In this document: piece by piece, positions 44,684 to 52,370 of the stretch | Position numbering within the stretch: the first letter of the stretch is position 1 | How the letters are laid out: each line of letters starts with the position of its first letter | DNA from: Cellvibrio sp. UBA7661 | GTDB taxonomy: Bacteria; Pseudomonadota; Gammaproteobacteria; Pseudomonadales; Cellvibrionaceae | NCBI GenBank assembly: GCA_002483365.1 | Contig: DLHT01000003.1 | Span: 186,001-250,000, forward strand | Direction of reading: 5' to 3' | Length of the DNA: 64,000 nucleotides | Notes under the pieces: generated by a model | Told to the model about the DNA's origin: nothing | Database searches by the model: none | What the model saw: only the letters and a program-made list of their open reading frames with translations | Program-made: the position numbers and the translations under genes

Positions 44684-45301
44684 ATGCTTACCACCTTAAA
44701 ACCCCTTGTACTGGCCTCCTGCCTTATCGCCATGAGCCCTTTCGCCTTGGCGCAATCCGACAACAATGTGCGCCAAACCGGCTGGAGCTGGTCCGGCCAT
44801 GTGGATCATATCAACATCGACAAACAAGCCGCGGCCGAGCAGTGGATTGAAGACACTGCCGTTGCGATTGGCGGTGCCGCTGAGTATTACGCAAGCGACA
44901 GCGAAAACACCTTGTCGCTTGGCGCAAGCCTGCTGTTTTACCGCGACAACGCTGAGTTCTCGCAATATGTGGAAGATTATTGGGGCGATGAAAGTTATGA
45001 AGAATCGGATGCAAACGCGCTGATGCTGTTTGCGGAATACGGCCCCAAATATCGCTTCGGGCGCGACAACATGAGCTTTTTCAGTGTGCGCGGTGGCGTG
45101 AGCGGCATACTCGGCTCCGAGCGCAGTATCAGCAACTGCCGCGACTGCTACTCAGAGGATATTGAAATTGACGGCGGAGTCTATGGCCTGATCGGCATTG
45201 GCCAGACGTTGGGCCGTATTGATCTGAGTTTGCAATTCCAGCAATACCTGAGTGGCGATTTGGACAATACCTTGCGCCTGAAAATATCCGGCGCGTTTTA
45301 A
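44684..45301 (+). CDS. Putative outer-membrane beta-barrel protein, unknown function
   Basis: A signal peptide (about 1-23, ending ALA) is followed by alternating hydrophobic/polar strands (TLSLGASLLFYRD, NALMLFAEYGPKYRF, MSFFSVRGGVSGIL, GVYGLIGIGQTLG, IDLSLQFQQYL) and a C-terminal LRLKISGAF; a final Phe preceded by alternating residues fits an outer-membrane barrel. The region YVEDYWGDESYEESDAN is very acidic, and NCRDC holds two close cysteines. 205 aa. I do not recognise the family. It is divergent from hisB and closed by a hairpin. Confidence 0.75.
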   Translation: MLTTLKPLVLASCLIAMSPFALAQSDNNVRQTGWSWSGHVDHINIDKQAAAEQWIEDTAVAIGGAAEYYASDSENTLSLGASLLFYRDNAEFSQYVEDYWGDESYEESDANALMLFAEYGPKYRFGRDNMSFFSVRGGVSGILGSERSISNCRDCYSEDIEIDGGVYGLIGIGQTLGRIDLSLQFQQYLSGDLDNTLRLKISGAF

Positions 45302-45312
45302 CAAGCTTATAC

Positions 45313-45346
45313 GCCTGATGGCACAAAAAATGCCATCAGGCCGATT
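45313..45346 (+). terminator. Hairpin after the putative barrel protein gene
   Basis: Perfect 11-bp arms (GCCTGATGGCA / TGCCATCAGGC) with a 7-nt loop; the following T-tract is short (GATTT). Confidence 0.65.
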
Positions 45347-45451
45347 TCTGCAGTTGCTTTGGTTTTTATAAAAAGTCGGTATTAAGAGTCACTTGCGTTT
45401 ACGGTCTCATGGTTTACTTTTAAAACGCAAGAAAAACAAAGTACGCCGGTA

Positions 45452-46168
45452 TTGCGCAGGACGGATGATGTGATTACTTATAACCATTACCAGAGACACA
45501 GATTGAACGATCCCCTCAACCCTATACGCCAGCTTATACATCAGGCGCAGGAACAGGATGCCGCAAGCGGAAAGCTGCTTGAATTTGTGGAGTGCCGTAA
45601 ACAGCACTTGCATGCGGCCATCAAATTACCTGACCAGCAAGCCACCAAAGATCTGGCTGATTTCGTAGTGCGTTACATAAAACACGTGCCGGATTTTATT
45701 GATGCGATCCGCAGCATGGCGCAAGAGGCAGGTATTTTTAACGATATTGAACCCCTGCTAAAAATTGCGAGCGATTATTTTTTATCGCCACCGTCGATTG
45801 TTGATCCTCACAGCCAATTGGAAGCACTGCTCGATGAAGCTTATCTTGCACACCGTTTGCTGGAAGAAGTGAATGACCGTTTTATGGCAAAAAGCGGAAT
45901 CCCGCTCGCGCCTATGGATATGACTGTCGCGAACATTATTGCGCACGAATTAATTGGTGAACCTTTCGCGAATGAACTGGATCAGGCAGTTTTATTTTCA
46001 GCGGAGTTATTATTAACCGAACACGGTTTCGAAGGTGCCAACATTTCACATTACGTCAATGCGCATCGCGATAAGGGTTGGCAGGAAGAATTGGAGCGCT
46101 GGCCTTGTTTGGTAGAAGATTTATCGATCAGCGTGGAGTTTGATAGCGACACCATAACGCACCATTAA
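45452..46168 (+). CDS. Conserved cytoplasmic protein of unknown function
   Basis: A mostly helical 238-aa protein without signal peptide: PLNPIRQLIHQAQEQDAASGKLLEFVECRKQHLHAAIK, FVVRYIKHVPDFIDAIRSMA, LEALLDEAYLAHRLLEEVNDRFM and a late ANIIAHELIGEPFANELDQAVLFSAELLL, an HE pair inside a helix that is not a convincing metalloprotease site. I believe similar proteins occur in pseudomonads but know no function. The start is uncertain: the frame opens with TTG at 45452; GTG at 45470 or a TTG just before NDPLNPIRQ are other choices. A very strong terminator follows. Confidence 0.75.
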   Translation: MRRTDDVITYNHYQRHRLNDPLNPIRQLIHQAQEQDAASGKLLEFVECRKQHLHAAIKLPDQQATKDLADFVVRYIKHVPDFIDAIRSMAQEAGIFNDIEPLLKIASDYFLSPPSIVDPHSQLEALLDEAYLAHRLLEEVNDRFMAKSGIPLAPMDMTVANIIAHELIGEPFANELDQAVLFSAELLLTEHGFEGANISHYVNAHRDKGWQEELERWPCLVEDLSISVEFDSDTITHH

Positions 46169-46229
46169 ACTTTTTTACTCACTCAGCACCGCTGTTTCAA
46201 ATAAAGTATATTCAAACCGTTACATAACA

Positions 46230-46278
46230 GTTCAATAAAAAGGCGAAGCGCACAACACGCTTCGCCTTTTTATTGAAC
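46230..46278. terminator. Long bidirectional terminator between the unknown gene and the symporter gene
   Basis: The arms pair perfectly over 21 bp (GTTCAATAAAAAGGCGAAGCG and its complement) around a 7-nt loop; T-runs inside the arms serve both directions. Confidence 0.93.
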
Positions 46279-46301
46279 TGATTTTCCGCTGCGGACAATT
46301 C

Positions 46302-47609
46302 TTAAACCGGATCGACTTCTGCGTTGAGTGTCATATCTTCGTAGCGCGTTTTGTCCACCATATTTTCGCTCTTGGCCACAATCACAGACACGGTTGCATC
46401 ACCTGTGACATTGACTGCAGTGCGCACCATATCCAGCAAACGATCAACACCGATAATCAATGCAATCCCTTCGACCGGCAAGCCAACCGATTGCAACACC
46501 ATCGCCAGCATTACCAGGCCCACACTGGGCACACCGGCGGTGCCGATGGAGGCGAGCGTGGCCGTCAGAATCACCATCAAATAACCGGACATCCCTATAT
46601 CAATGTTGTACACCTGGGCAATAAATACGGTGGCAACCCCCTGCATAATGGCGGTGCCATCCATATTGATGGTCGCGCCCAGAGGCACTGAAAAACTGCT
46701 GACTTTATTGTCCACACCAAGATCGTGCTCAACGGTGCGCATAGTGACCGGCAAGGTTGCGTTGCTGGATGCGGTACTGAACGCAAACACTGCGACCTTC
46801 CACATTTTTTTGAAAAAGATGACGGGGTTTAATCCGGATAATGTTTTTATCAACAATCCGTAAACGACAAAACCATGTAGCAATAATACAAACAACACAG
46901 TGAAAAAATATTTCGCCAAATCAATGATCGCAGCAAAACCGATATTGGCAAACAATTTTGCCAACAAACAAAACACACCATAAGGCGCCAATTGCATCAG
47001 CAACAACATCATTTTGAGCACCACTTCATTCAAGTGCTCAAAAAACGTTTTCATGTTGCTGCCAATCTCACCACCCGTGCGCGATATGGCAATACCAAAC
47101 AAAATCGAAAAGACAATGACTTGCAACATATTGCCTTCAGCCATTGCCTGAACCGGATTACTGGGAAATATATCGAGAAACGTTTGCTTGATGGATGGCG
47201 CAGGTGGCGCGGAATATGTGCTGGACAATGCCATGTCGACGGCAGCACCTGGTTGGATAAAAACCGCCACCCCCATCGCCAGTGCAATCGCTATTGACGT
47301 TGTACACAAATACAACACAACCGTTTTGGTTGCCAGGGCGCCCATGCGGTTATGGCCACCCAGTGAAGCAGCGCCACAGACCAATGACACAAACACAAGT
47401 GGCACAACCAATAATTTGAGTGACGCTACAAAAATCTGGCCGATAGTATCGAGCACGCCATTGATCAATACCGTTTGGATCCACTGGCCATAGGTCGTCG
47501 TGGGTGCGGTTTGGGGACCGTCTACACCGAGCACTAAATTAAAGATGACCCCCACAAGGACACCCAAAAGCATGCCGAGTAAAATTTTATTGGTCAGCGA
47601 CATAGCCAC
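46302..47609 (-). CDS. Dicarboxylate/amino acid:cation symporter (DAACS family)
   Basis: A 435-aa polytopic protein with the family motifs: SLKLLVVPLVFVSLVCG, the serine-rich re-entrant loop AFSTASSNATLPVTM, NMDGTAIMQGVATVFIAQ (the NMDGT unwound helix that binds Na+ and substrate) and GVPSVGLVMLAMVL with VDRLLDMVRTAVNVTGDA near the end. Members take up C4-dicarboxylates, glutamate or aspartate with Na+ or H+; the substrate here is not readable. A long terminator follows. hupB lies upstream on the same strand. Confidence 0.94.
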   Translation of the reverse strand: MAMSLTNKILLGMLLGVLVGVIFNLVLGVDGPQTAPTTTYGQWIQTVLINGVLDTIGQIFVASLKLLVVPLVFVSLVCGAASLGGHNRMGALATKTVVLYLCTTSIAIALAMGVAVFIQPGAAVDMALSSTYSAPPAPSIKQTFLDIFPSNPVQAMAEGNMLQVIVFSILFGIAISRTGGEIGSNMKTFFEHLNEVVLKMMLLLMQLAPYGVFCLLAKLFANIGFAAIIDLAKYFFTVLFVLLLHGFVVYGLLIKTLSGLNPVIFFKKMWKVAVFAFSTASSNATLPVTMRTVEHDLGVDNKVSSFSVPLGATINMDGTAIMQGVATVFIAQVYNIDIGMSGYLMVILTATLASIGTAGVPSVGLVMLAMVLQSVGLPVEGIALIIGVDRLLDMVRTAVNVTGDATVSVIVAKSENMVDKTRYEDMTLNAEVDPV

Positions 47610-47682
47610 CCCGGTCGTTATTATTGGTTGATGAAATGTAATTCAGGACGTTAAAGCAACAGATGGTAGGAGATCAGGCGAG

Positions 47683-47702
47683 GGCGGCATAGTTATGCCG
47701 CC
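47683..47702 (-). terminator. Hairpin directly after hupB
   Basis: An 8-bp stem (GGCGGCAT / ATGCCGCC) with a 4-nt loop, 9 nt past the hupB stop. There is no T-run on the minus strand, so this may be a 3' stabilising hairpin instead of a terminator. Confidence 0.5.
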
Positions 47703-47711
47703 GTAACATTA

Positions 47712-47987
47712 TTATTCGTTAACTGCGTCTTTCAGGGCTTTGCCTGCTTTGAAGGTGACGGTTTTGCTGGCGGCGATCTGGATAGTTGCGCCGGTTTGCG
47801 GATTGCGGCCTTCACGTGCCGCGCGCGCGCTCACGTTGAATGTGCCAAACCCCAACAAGGCTACCGATTCCCCACGCGCCAGAGCATTGGTAATTTGTTC
47901 AATAAAGGCCGAAACCACCAGGTCCGCTTTATTTACACCCAGATCAGAATTATTGGCCAAAGCCACTACGATGTCGGTCTTATGCAT
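47712..47987 (-). CDS. hupB: DNA-binding protein HU (beta type)
   Basis: A 91-aa nucleoid protein: MHKTDIVVALANNSDLGVNKADLVVSAFIEQITNALARGESVALLGFGTFNVSARAAREGRNPQTGATIQIAASKTVTFKAGKALKDAV. The GFGTF turn and the arm with GRNPQTG (proline intercalation) are diagnostic of HU. HU bends and compacts DNA. The ATG at 47987 follows GGAGAGAG; a longer frame from 48008 is unlikely. Confidence 0.95.
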   Translation of the reverse strand: MHKTDIVVALANNSDLGVNKADLVVSAFIEQITNALARGESVALLGFGTFNVSARAAREGRNPQTGATIQIAASKTVTFKAGKALKDAVNE

Positions 47988-48166
47988 GTTTTCTCTCTCC
48001 ATCAACATTGAATTTCACGCGGAGTTTACCTGCATTCACAGGATTGCGGCAGACTTATAAACGCATTATTCACGCCTGGGATTGGCCAAGCTGATAAACT
48101 GCCATCCACTGATTTGCGCTTGCCAGCACCAACCGACTGCCACATTAGCCGATTGAGGAACCCGCT

Positions 48167-48733
48167 TTGCCCAAGGCCGCAATGCCCCGCCCGCTTTCAA
48201 CCCGTTCGTGGAAACCTCTCCGCCAACTTGCCCGCCAACAGCGCCCGCAAGCCGCGCTACAGGATTGGCTGGCCGATAACGGTTCACTGACAGCGCGCCT
48301 CGTCTCATTAAGCCAGGGTCAGTTTGCCGTAAAAGTCTTGCGCCAGACGCTTGGTATCCCGAGCTTGAATGAGCGCCAGGCGCTGGGTATGAGCCGCCCG
48401 CAACAGGCCTTGATCCGCGAGGTGATACTCTGCGGCAAAGGAACACCCTGGGTATTTGCGCGCAGCATTTTACCGCTATCGAGCCTGACCGGATCACTGC
48501 GTCATCTGCGCCAACAAGGCAGCCGCCCGCTGGGCGCGTTTTTGTTCAGTCAGCCACACTTGGTGCGCAGTGCCATTGCAGTGGCGCGAATTAGCCGCGA
48601 TCATGCCTATATGCCTGCCGAATTGTGCGGCAAGGGGCATCTGTGGGGGCGGCGTTCGGTGTTTTATCTACACGCCAAACCCCTGCTAGTCAGCGAAGTG
48701 TTTTTACCTGACTTTATTGCCCTGATTGAATAG
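48167..48733 (+). CDS. ubiC: Chorismate pyruvate-lyase UbiC
   Basis: UbiC makes 4-hydroxybenzoate from chorismate, the first step of ubiquinone synthesis. The protein has LIREVILCGKGTPWVFARSILPLSSL with the conserved substrate arginines, LGAFLF and GHLWGRRSVFYLHAKPLLVSEVFLPDF with the final conserved Glu. I use the TTG at 48167 because GAGG lies 8 nt upstream; an ATG at 48182 is the alternative. Length 188 aa (E. coli 165). ubiA follows after 87 nt, as in pseudomonads. Confidence 0.92.
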   Translation: MPKAAMPRPLSTRSWKPLRQLARQQRPQAALQDWLADNGSLTARLVSLSQGQFAVKVLRQTLGIPSLNERQALGMSRPQQALIREVILCGKGTPWVFARSILPLSSLTGSLRHLRQQGSRPLGAFLFSQPHLVRSAIAVARISRDHAYMPAELCGKGHLWGRRSVFYLHAKPLLVSEVFLPDFIALIE

Positions 48734-48820
48734 CCTGAGTTTGATCGCTCAAATGTGACAGCCAGATAATCCAGAACCGTCCTGATACCCGATAACTCCA
48801 ACAATGCCGGCGCTTTGGTT

Positions 48821-49843
48821 ATGACAACTCCCAACTCACAAAAACCTGCTGCAACCTCCACCAAAACCGGCTCGGCCAAACCCGCCACGCCCAAATCTGC
48901 CGCTCCCAAATCTGCCAAGGCAGCAAAATCCAGTGCCGGCAAAATCCTCCAGCGCGCCACGCAACAAACCGCAGGCCAGACAGACCTACGCCAAAAAGTC
49001 CTGCTTTATTGGCGCTTGATGCGTATGGATCGCCCTATAGGTACGTTGTTATTGCTCTGGCCGACGCTCTGGAGCTTGTGGATTGCCGCCAAGGGCGTAC
49101 CCAGCCTAAAAAATCTGGTGATATTTACCCTGGGAGTGATCGTGATGCGCGCCGCTGGCTGCGTAATCAACGACTTTGCCGACCGCAAGATCGACGGCAA
49201 GGTCAAGCGCACCAAAGACCGCCCGCTCGCGACCGGTGCGGTATCCAGCAAAGAGGCGCTTGGCTTGTTTATCGCGCTCTGCCTGATTGCGTTCGGGCTG
49301 GTACTAATGACCGATCCACTCACGATCAAGCTGTCCGTTGGCGGCCTGATTCTGGCTTTCTGTTATCCGTTTATGAAACGCCACACCCATTTGCCACAAG
49401 TGGTGCTCGGGGCTGCATTTGCATGGGGAATCCCCATGGCCTATGCGGCACAAGCCGGGGAGCTGCATCATGGCATGTGGCTCATCTACCTCGCTGTGGT
49501 GCTCTGGACAGTCGCCTACGACACCTTTTATGCGATGGTTGACCGCGACGACGACCTGAAAATCGGTGTGAAATCCACCGCCATTTTGTTTGGTGAGCAA
49601 GACCGGCTGATGACCGGCGTTCTGCAGGTAATGGCACTTTACGCGCTGTTGCTTGTTGGGGAACGCTTTGAATTAGGCGCTGCTTACTTCCTTGGGCTGG
49701 CCGTTGCGGGAGCGCTTTTTGTGTATCAACAATGGTTGATACGCTTTCGCAAACGCGAGGACTGCTTCAAAGCATTTTTGAACAACAATTGGGTGGGTGC
49801 GGCGGTGTTTGTGGGCATTGCTGCCGATTACGCATTGCGCTAG
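48821..49843 (+). CDS. ubiA: 4-hydroxybenzoate octaprenyltransferase UbiA
   Basis: An integral membrane prenyltransferase of 340 aa that joins the polyprenyl tail to 4-hydroxybenzoate. The two Asp-rich motifs are INDFADRKIDGKVKRTKDRPLATG and YDTFYAMVDRDDDLKIGVKSTA, which bind the Mg-diphosphate. Seven to nine membrane helices follow DRPIGTLLLLWPTLWSLW. Unusually, the first 50 or so residues are a Lys/Ala/Pro/Ser-rich, low-complexity stretch (SAKPATPKSAAPKSAKAAKS) that E. coli UbiA lacks. The start could be further in, but the ATG at 48821 is the first good one. Confidence 0.93.
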   Translation: MTTPNSQKPAATSTKTGSAKPATPKSAAPKSAKAAKSSAGKILQRATQQTAGQTDLRQKVLLYWRLMRMDRPIGTLLLLWPTLWSLWIAAKGVPSLKNLVIFTLGVIVMRAAGCVINDFADRKIDGKVKRTKDRPLATGAVSSKEALGLFIALCLIAFGLVLMTDPLTIKLSVGGLILAFCYPFMKRHTHLPQVVLGAAFAWGIPMAYAAQAGELHHGMWLIYLAVVLWTVAYDTFYAMVDRDDDLKIGVKSTAILFGEQDRLMTGVLQVMALYALLLVGERFELGAAYFLGLAVAGALFVYQQWLIRFRKREDCFKAFLNNNWVGAAVFVGIAADYALR

Positions 49844-49858
49844 CGCAAAATTTTTATC

Positions 49859-49877
49859 CTGTCATAAATGTGTAACA
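49859..49877 (+). promoter_or_regulatory. Pho box upstream of phoB
   Basis: CTGTCATAAATGTGTAACA matches 16 of 18 defined positions of the consensus Pho box and holds the two 7-bp direct-repeat cores. It lies 78 nt before the phoB start and suggests autoregulation. Confidence 0.8.
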
Positions 49878-49955
49878 CTGAGCTTATTTAATAAGCTGCA
49901 ACAATAGCTTCACAAACCCGTGGGGCGCTCCGTAGTTTTTTCAGGCAGAACATTT

Positions 49956-50654
49956 ATGACTGGTCGTAAAATCCTGATCGTTGACGATGAATCCGCAATC
50001 CGCGACATGTTGCGTGTGGCGCTGGAAATGGCCGAATACCAGGTAATGGAGGCAAGCAATGCACAGGATGCCCACGGCCTGATCATTGATGAAAAGCCTG
50101 ACTTGATATTGCTTGACTGGATGATGCCCGGCACCAGCGGTATTGAACTGGCGCGCCGTTTAAAACGCGACGAAGTCACCGCCAACACCCCCATCATTAT
50201 GCTCACCGCCAAAGGCGAGGAAGACAACAAGATCCAGGGGCTGGAAGTGGGTGCCGATGATTACATCACCAAGCCTTTTTCTCCGCGTGAACTGGTTGCC
50301 CGCTTGAAAGCCGTGTTGCGCCGCGCTGATCCGCAAATCAACTCAGCACCGATCACCGTACAGGGCTTGTGCCTTGACCCCGCCAGCCACCGCGTCACCA
50401 TCAATAACCAGTCGGTGGATATGGGGCCAACCGAATATCGTTTACTGGAATTTTTCCTGACCCATCAGGAAAGAGCCTATACTCGCAGCCAATTGCTGGA
50501 TCACGTCTGGGGCGGCAATGTGTATGTGGAAGAGCGCACGGTGGATGTGCATATCCGCCGCCTGCGCAAAGCACTGACCATTGATGGCCACGAAGATTTG
50601 ATCCAGACAGTGCGCGGTACGGGCTATCGTTTTTCTACTCGTATTGAAGCCTGA
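49956..50654 (+). CDS. phoB: Phosphate regulon response regulator PhoB
   Basis: An OmpR-type regulator of 232 aa. The receiver (about 1-120) has ILIVDDESAIRDMLRVAL, phospho-Asp54 in LILLDWMMPGTSG, MLTAKGEE and ADDYITKPFSPRELVAR. The winged helix (about 130-230) has PTEYRLLEFFLTHQERAYTRSQLLDHVWGGNVYVEERTVDVHIRRLRKAL and VRGTGYRFS. These match PhoB closely. The ATG at 49956 is chosen from homology. A Pho box precedes it and phoR follows after 148 nt. Confidence 0.96.
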   Translation: MTGRKILIVDDESAIRDMLRVALEMAEYQVMEASNAQDAHGLIIDEKPDLILLDWMMPGTSGIELARRLKRDEVTANTPIIMLTAKGEEDNKIQGLEVGADDYITKPFSPRELVARLKAVLRRADPQINSAPITVQGLCLDPASHRVTINNQSVDMGPTEYRLLEFFLTHQERAYTRSQLLDHVWGGNVYVEERTVDVHIRRLRKALTIDGHEDLIQTVRGTGYRFSTRIEA

Positions 50655-50802
50655 TCCCCTGAATTCCGCAGCAAGGCCGTGACTCCATTGCAAGACACGC
50701 CGTGAATACTTCCCTGTAGGCTCGACTGCTGCATCCATGCAGCAGACGGTCTCGCAACGGAGTCCCTACCTTGCTACTGCTATGTGCCACGAGGTTTAGG
50801 TC

Positions 50803-52086
50803 TTGTTAAAAGGTTTTAGCGCTGAACTCCAGCGCATTCTTATCATCCTCGCCATTTGCAGCCTGATTGGTTTCTTCAGCGATAATTATTCGCTGTGGAT
50901 GCTGATTGGCTGCTCCATTTATATCATTTGGATGCTCTGGCAAATCCGCCGCCTCAACCAATGGCTGGTGCGGCAAGACAGCCAGAACCCGCCAGAAGCC
51001 AGCGGCATCTGGGGGCAAATTTTCGACAACATCTATCAATTGCAGCGCGACCAGCGCCTTGAAAAAGAAAACCTGCAGGCGGTGATCAAACGCATCCAGG
51101 AAATCAGCTCATCGCTAAAAGATGGATTGATCATTTTGGATGCGCGCGGCCATCTGGATTTCTGGAACCCCGCCGCCCATCGCATGCTGGCGCTCAATAC
51201 CAAAGACCAGGGGCAGTCGGTGATCAACTTTATCCGCCACCCCAAATTTGTCGCCTATTTTGAAGAAGGCAAATACGAAGAGCCGCTTGAGCTGCCATCG
51301 CCCCGTTTTGCCTCAAAGCACCTGCAATTCCAGATTACTCCGTTTGGTAAAAATGAACGCTTGATCGTCGTGCGCGATATCACCCAGGTGCACAATCTGG
51401 AAAAAATGCGGCAAGACTTTGTGGCCAACGTGTCGCACGAGTTGCGCACGCCGCTCACGGTGATCAACGGCTATGTAGAGACGCTGGCCGATAACAACAC
51501 CATCCCCAGCTGGAATAAACCCTTGCAGCAAATGTTGCAACAGGCCAAACGCATGTCGCTGCTGATCAACGATTTGCTGGTGCTATCCAAACTGGAAACC
51601 ACCGAAGCCGGGCACAACCACAAGCCGATTAATATCGAGCAACTGCTAACGATCATCAAAAGTGAAGCGGAAGTGCTCAGCAAAGAAAAAAACCAGCAGC
51701 TGACACTGATCTGCAACAACACCACCAAGCCCTTATTGTTGCCCGGCAATGAAAAAGAATTGCACAGCGCCTTTTCCAATCTGGTCATCAACGCGATCAA
51801 ATACACACCCATCGATGGCAAGGTGAGCATGCTGCTCTGGCAAGATCAAAAAAATGTGTATGTGTCGGTGAGCGATAACGGCTCCGGAATTGAAGCCCAA
51901 CATATCCCGCGTTTGACCGAGCGTTTTTATCGTGTCGATGCCAGCAGAAATAGTGGGACGGGTGGAACAGGCTTGGGGCTGGCGATTGTGAAACACGTAT
52001 TGATGCGTCATGAAGCCGAATTGAAAATCACCAGCGAGCCGGGCAAAGGCAGTGTGTTTATGTGCGTGTTTCCCTTGCCGCACTAA
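50803..52086 (+). CDS. phoR: Phosphate regulon sensor histidine kinase PhoR
   Basis: A 427-aa kinase. Two close membrane helices (about 10-47) have almost no periplasmic loop, as in PhoR, which senses phosphate through the Pst/PhoU complex. A PAS domain (about 95-190: SLKDGLIILDARGHLDFWNPAAHRML) precedes HisKA with FVANVSHELRTPLTVINGYVETL and HATPase with NLVINAIKYTP, VSDNGSGI and GTGGTGLGLAIVKHVL. The start is TTG at 50803 with GAGG 8 nt upstream. Confidence 0.95.
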   Translation: MLKGFSAELQRILIILAICSLIGFFSDNYSLWMLIGCSIYIIWMLWQIRRLNQWLVRQDSQNPPEASGIWGQIFDNIYQLQRDQRLEKENLQAVIKRIQEISSSLKDGLIILDARGHLDFWNPAAHRMLALNTKDQGQSVINFIRHPKFVAYFEEGKYEEPLELPSPRFASKHLQFQITPFGKNERLIVVRDITQVHNLEKMRQDFVANVSHELRTPLTVINGYVETLADNNTIPSWNKPLQQMLQQAKRMSLLINDLLVLSKLETTEAGHNHKPINIEQLLTIIKSEAEVLSKEKNQQLTLICNNTTKPLLLPGNEKELHSAFSNLVINAIKYTPIDGKVSMLLWQDQKNVYVSVSDNGSGIEAQHIPRLTERFYRVDASRNSGTGGTGLGLAIVKHVLMRHEAELKITSEPGKGSVFMCVFPLPH

Positions 52087-52114
52087 ATTTCGTTATTTTG
52101 CGCAGCAAATCACA

Positions 52115-52134
52115 TTATTTTGACGTCAAAATAA
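52115..52134. promoter_or_regulatory. Perfect 20-bp palindrome between phoR and the LPMO gene
   Basis: TTATTTTGACGTCAAAATAA pairs at every position about its centre. It lies 28 nt past the phoR stop and about 236 nt before the LPMO start. Its form is that of an operator (centre TGACGTCA) but no regulator is known to me. As a hairpin it would be weak. Confidence 0.45.
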
Positions 52135-52370
52135 AACTCGAACTTTTAATTTCGTTTTCTTCTGAAAATTTTCCGAAAATCAAACCTGCCTCCCAAAATA
52201 TTACCCCCCAAACTGAAAGTCGGACTCGCCAATACAACGTTGTCATTTTAGACTCAATCCCCATGCAATGATCCTGGTGTTATACCCTGATCAGATGCAT
52301 GTTTTATTCAGCTGTGCTCCCGAGTGCTGTTCAGGCACCGTCTAACAAACAATAAGTTCGGAGATTGAAA

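Noticed and set aside
46041..46168. HExxx helix in the unknown protein at 45452-46168 as a metalloprotease site
   Set aside because: The sequence is AHELIGE, with no HExxH pattern and no third ligand that I can place.
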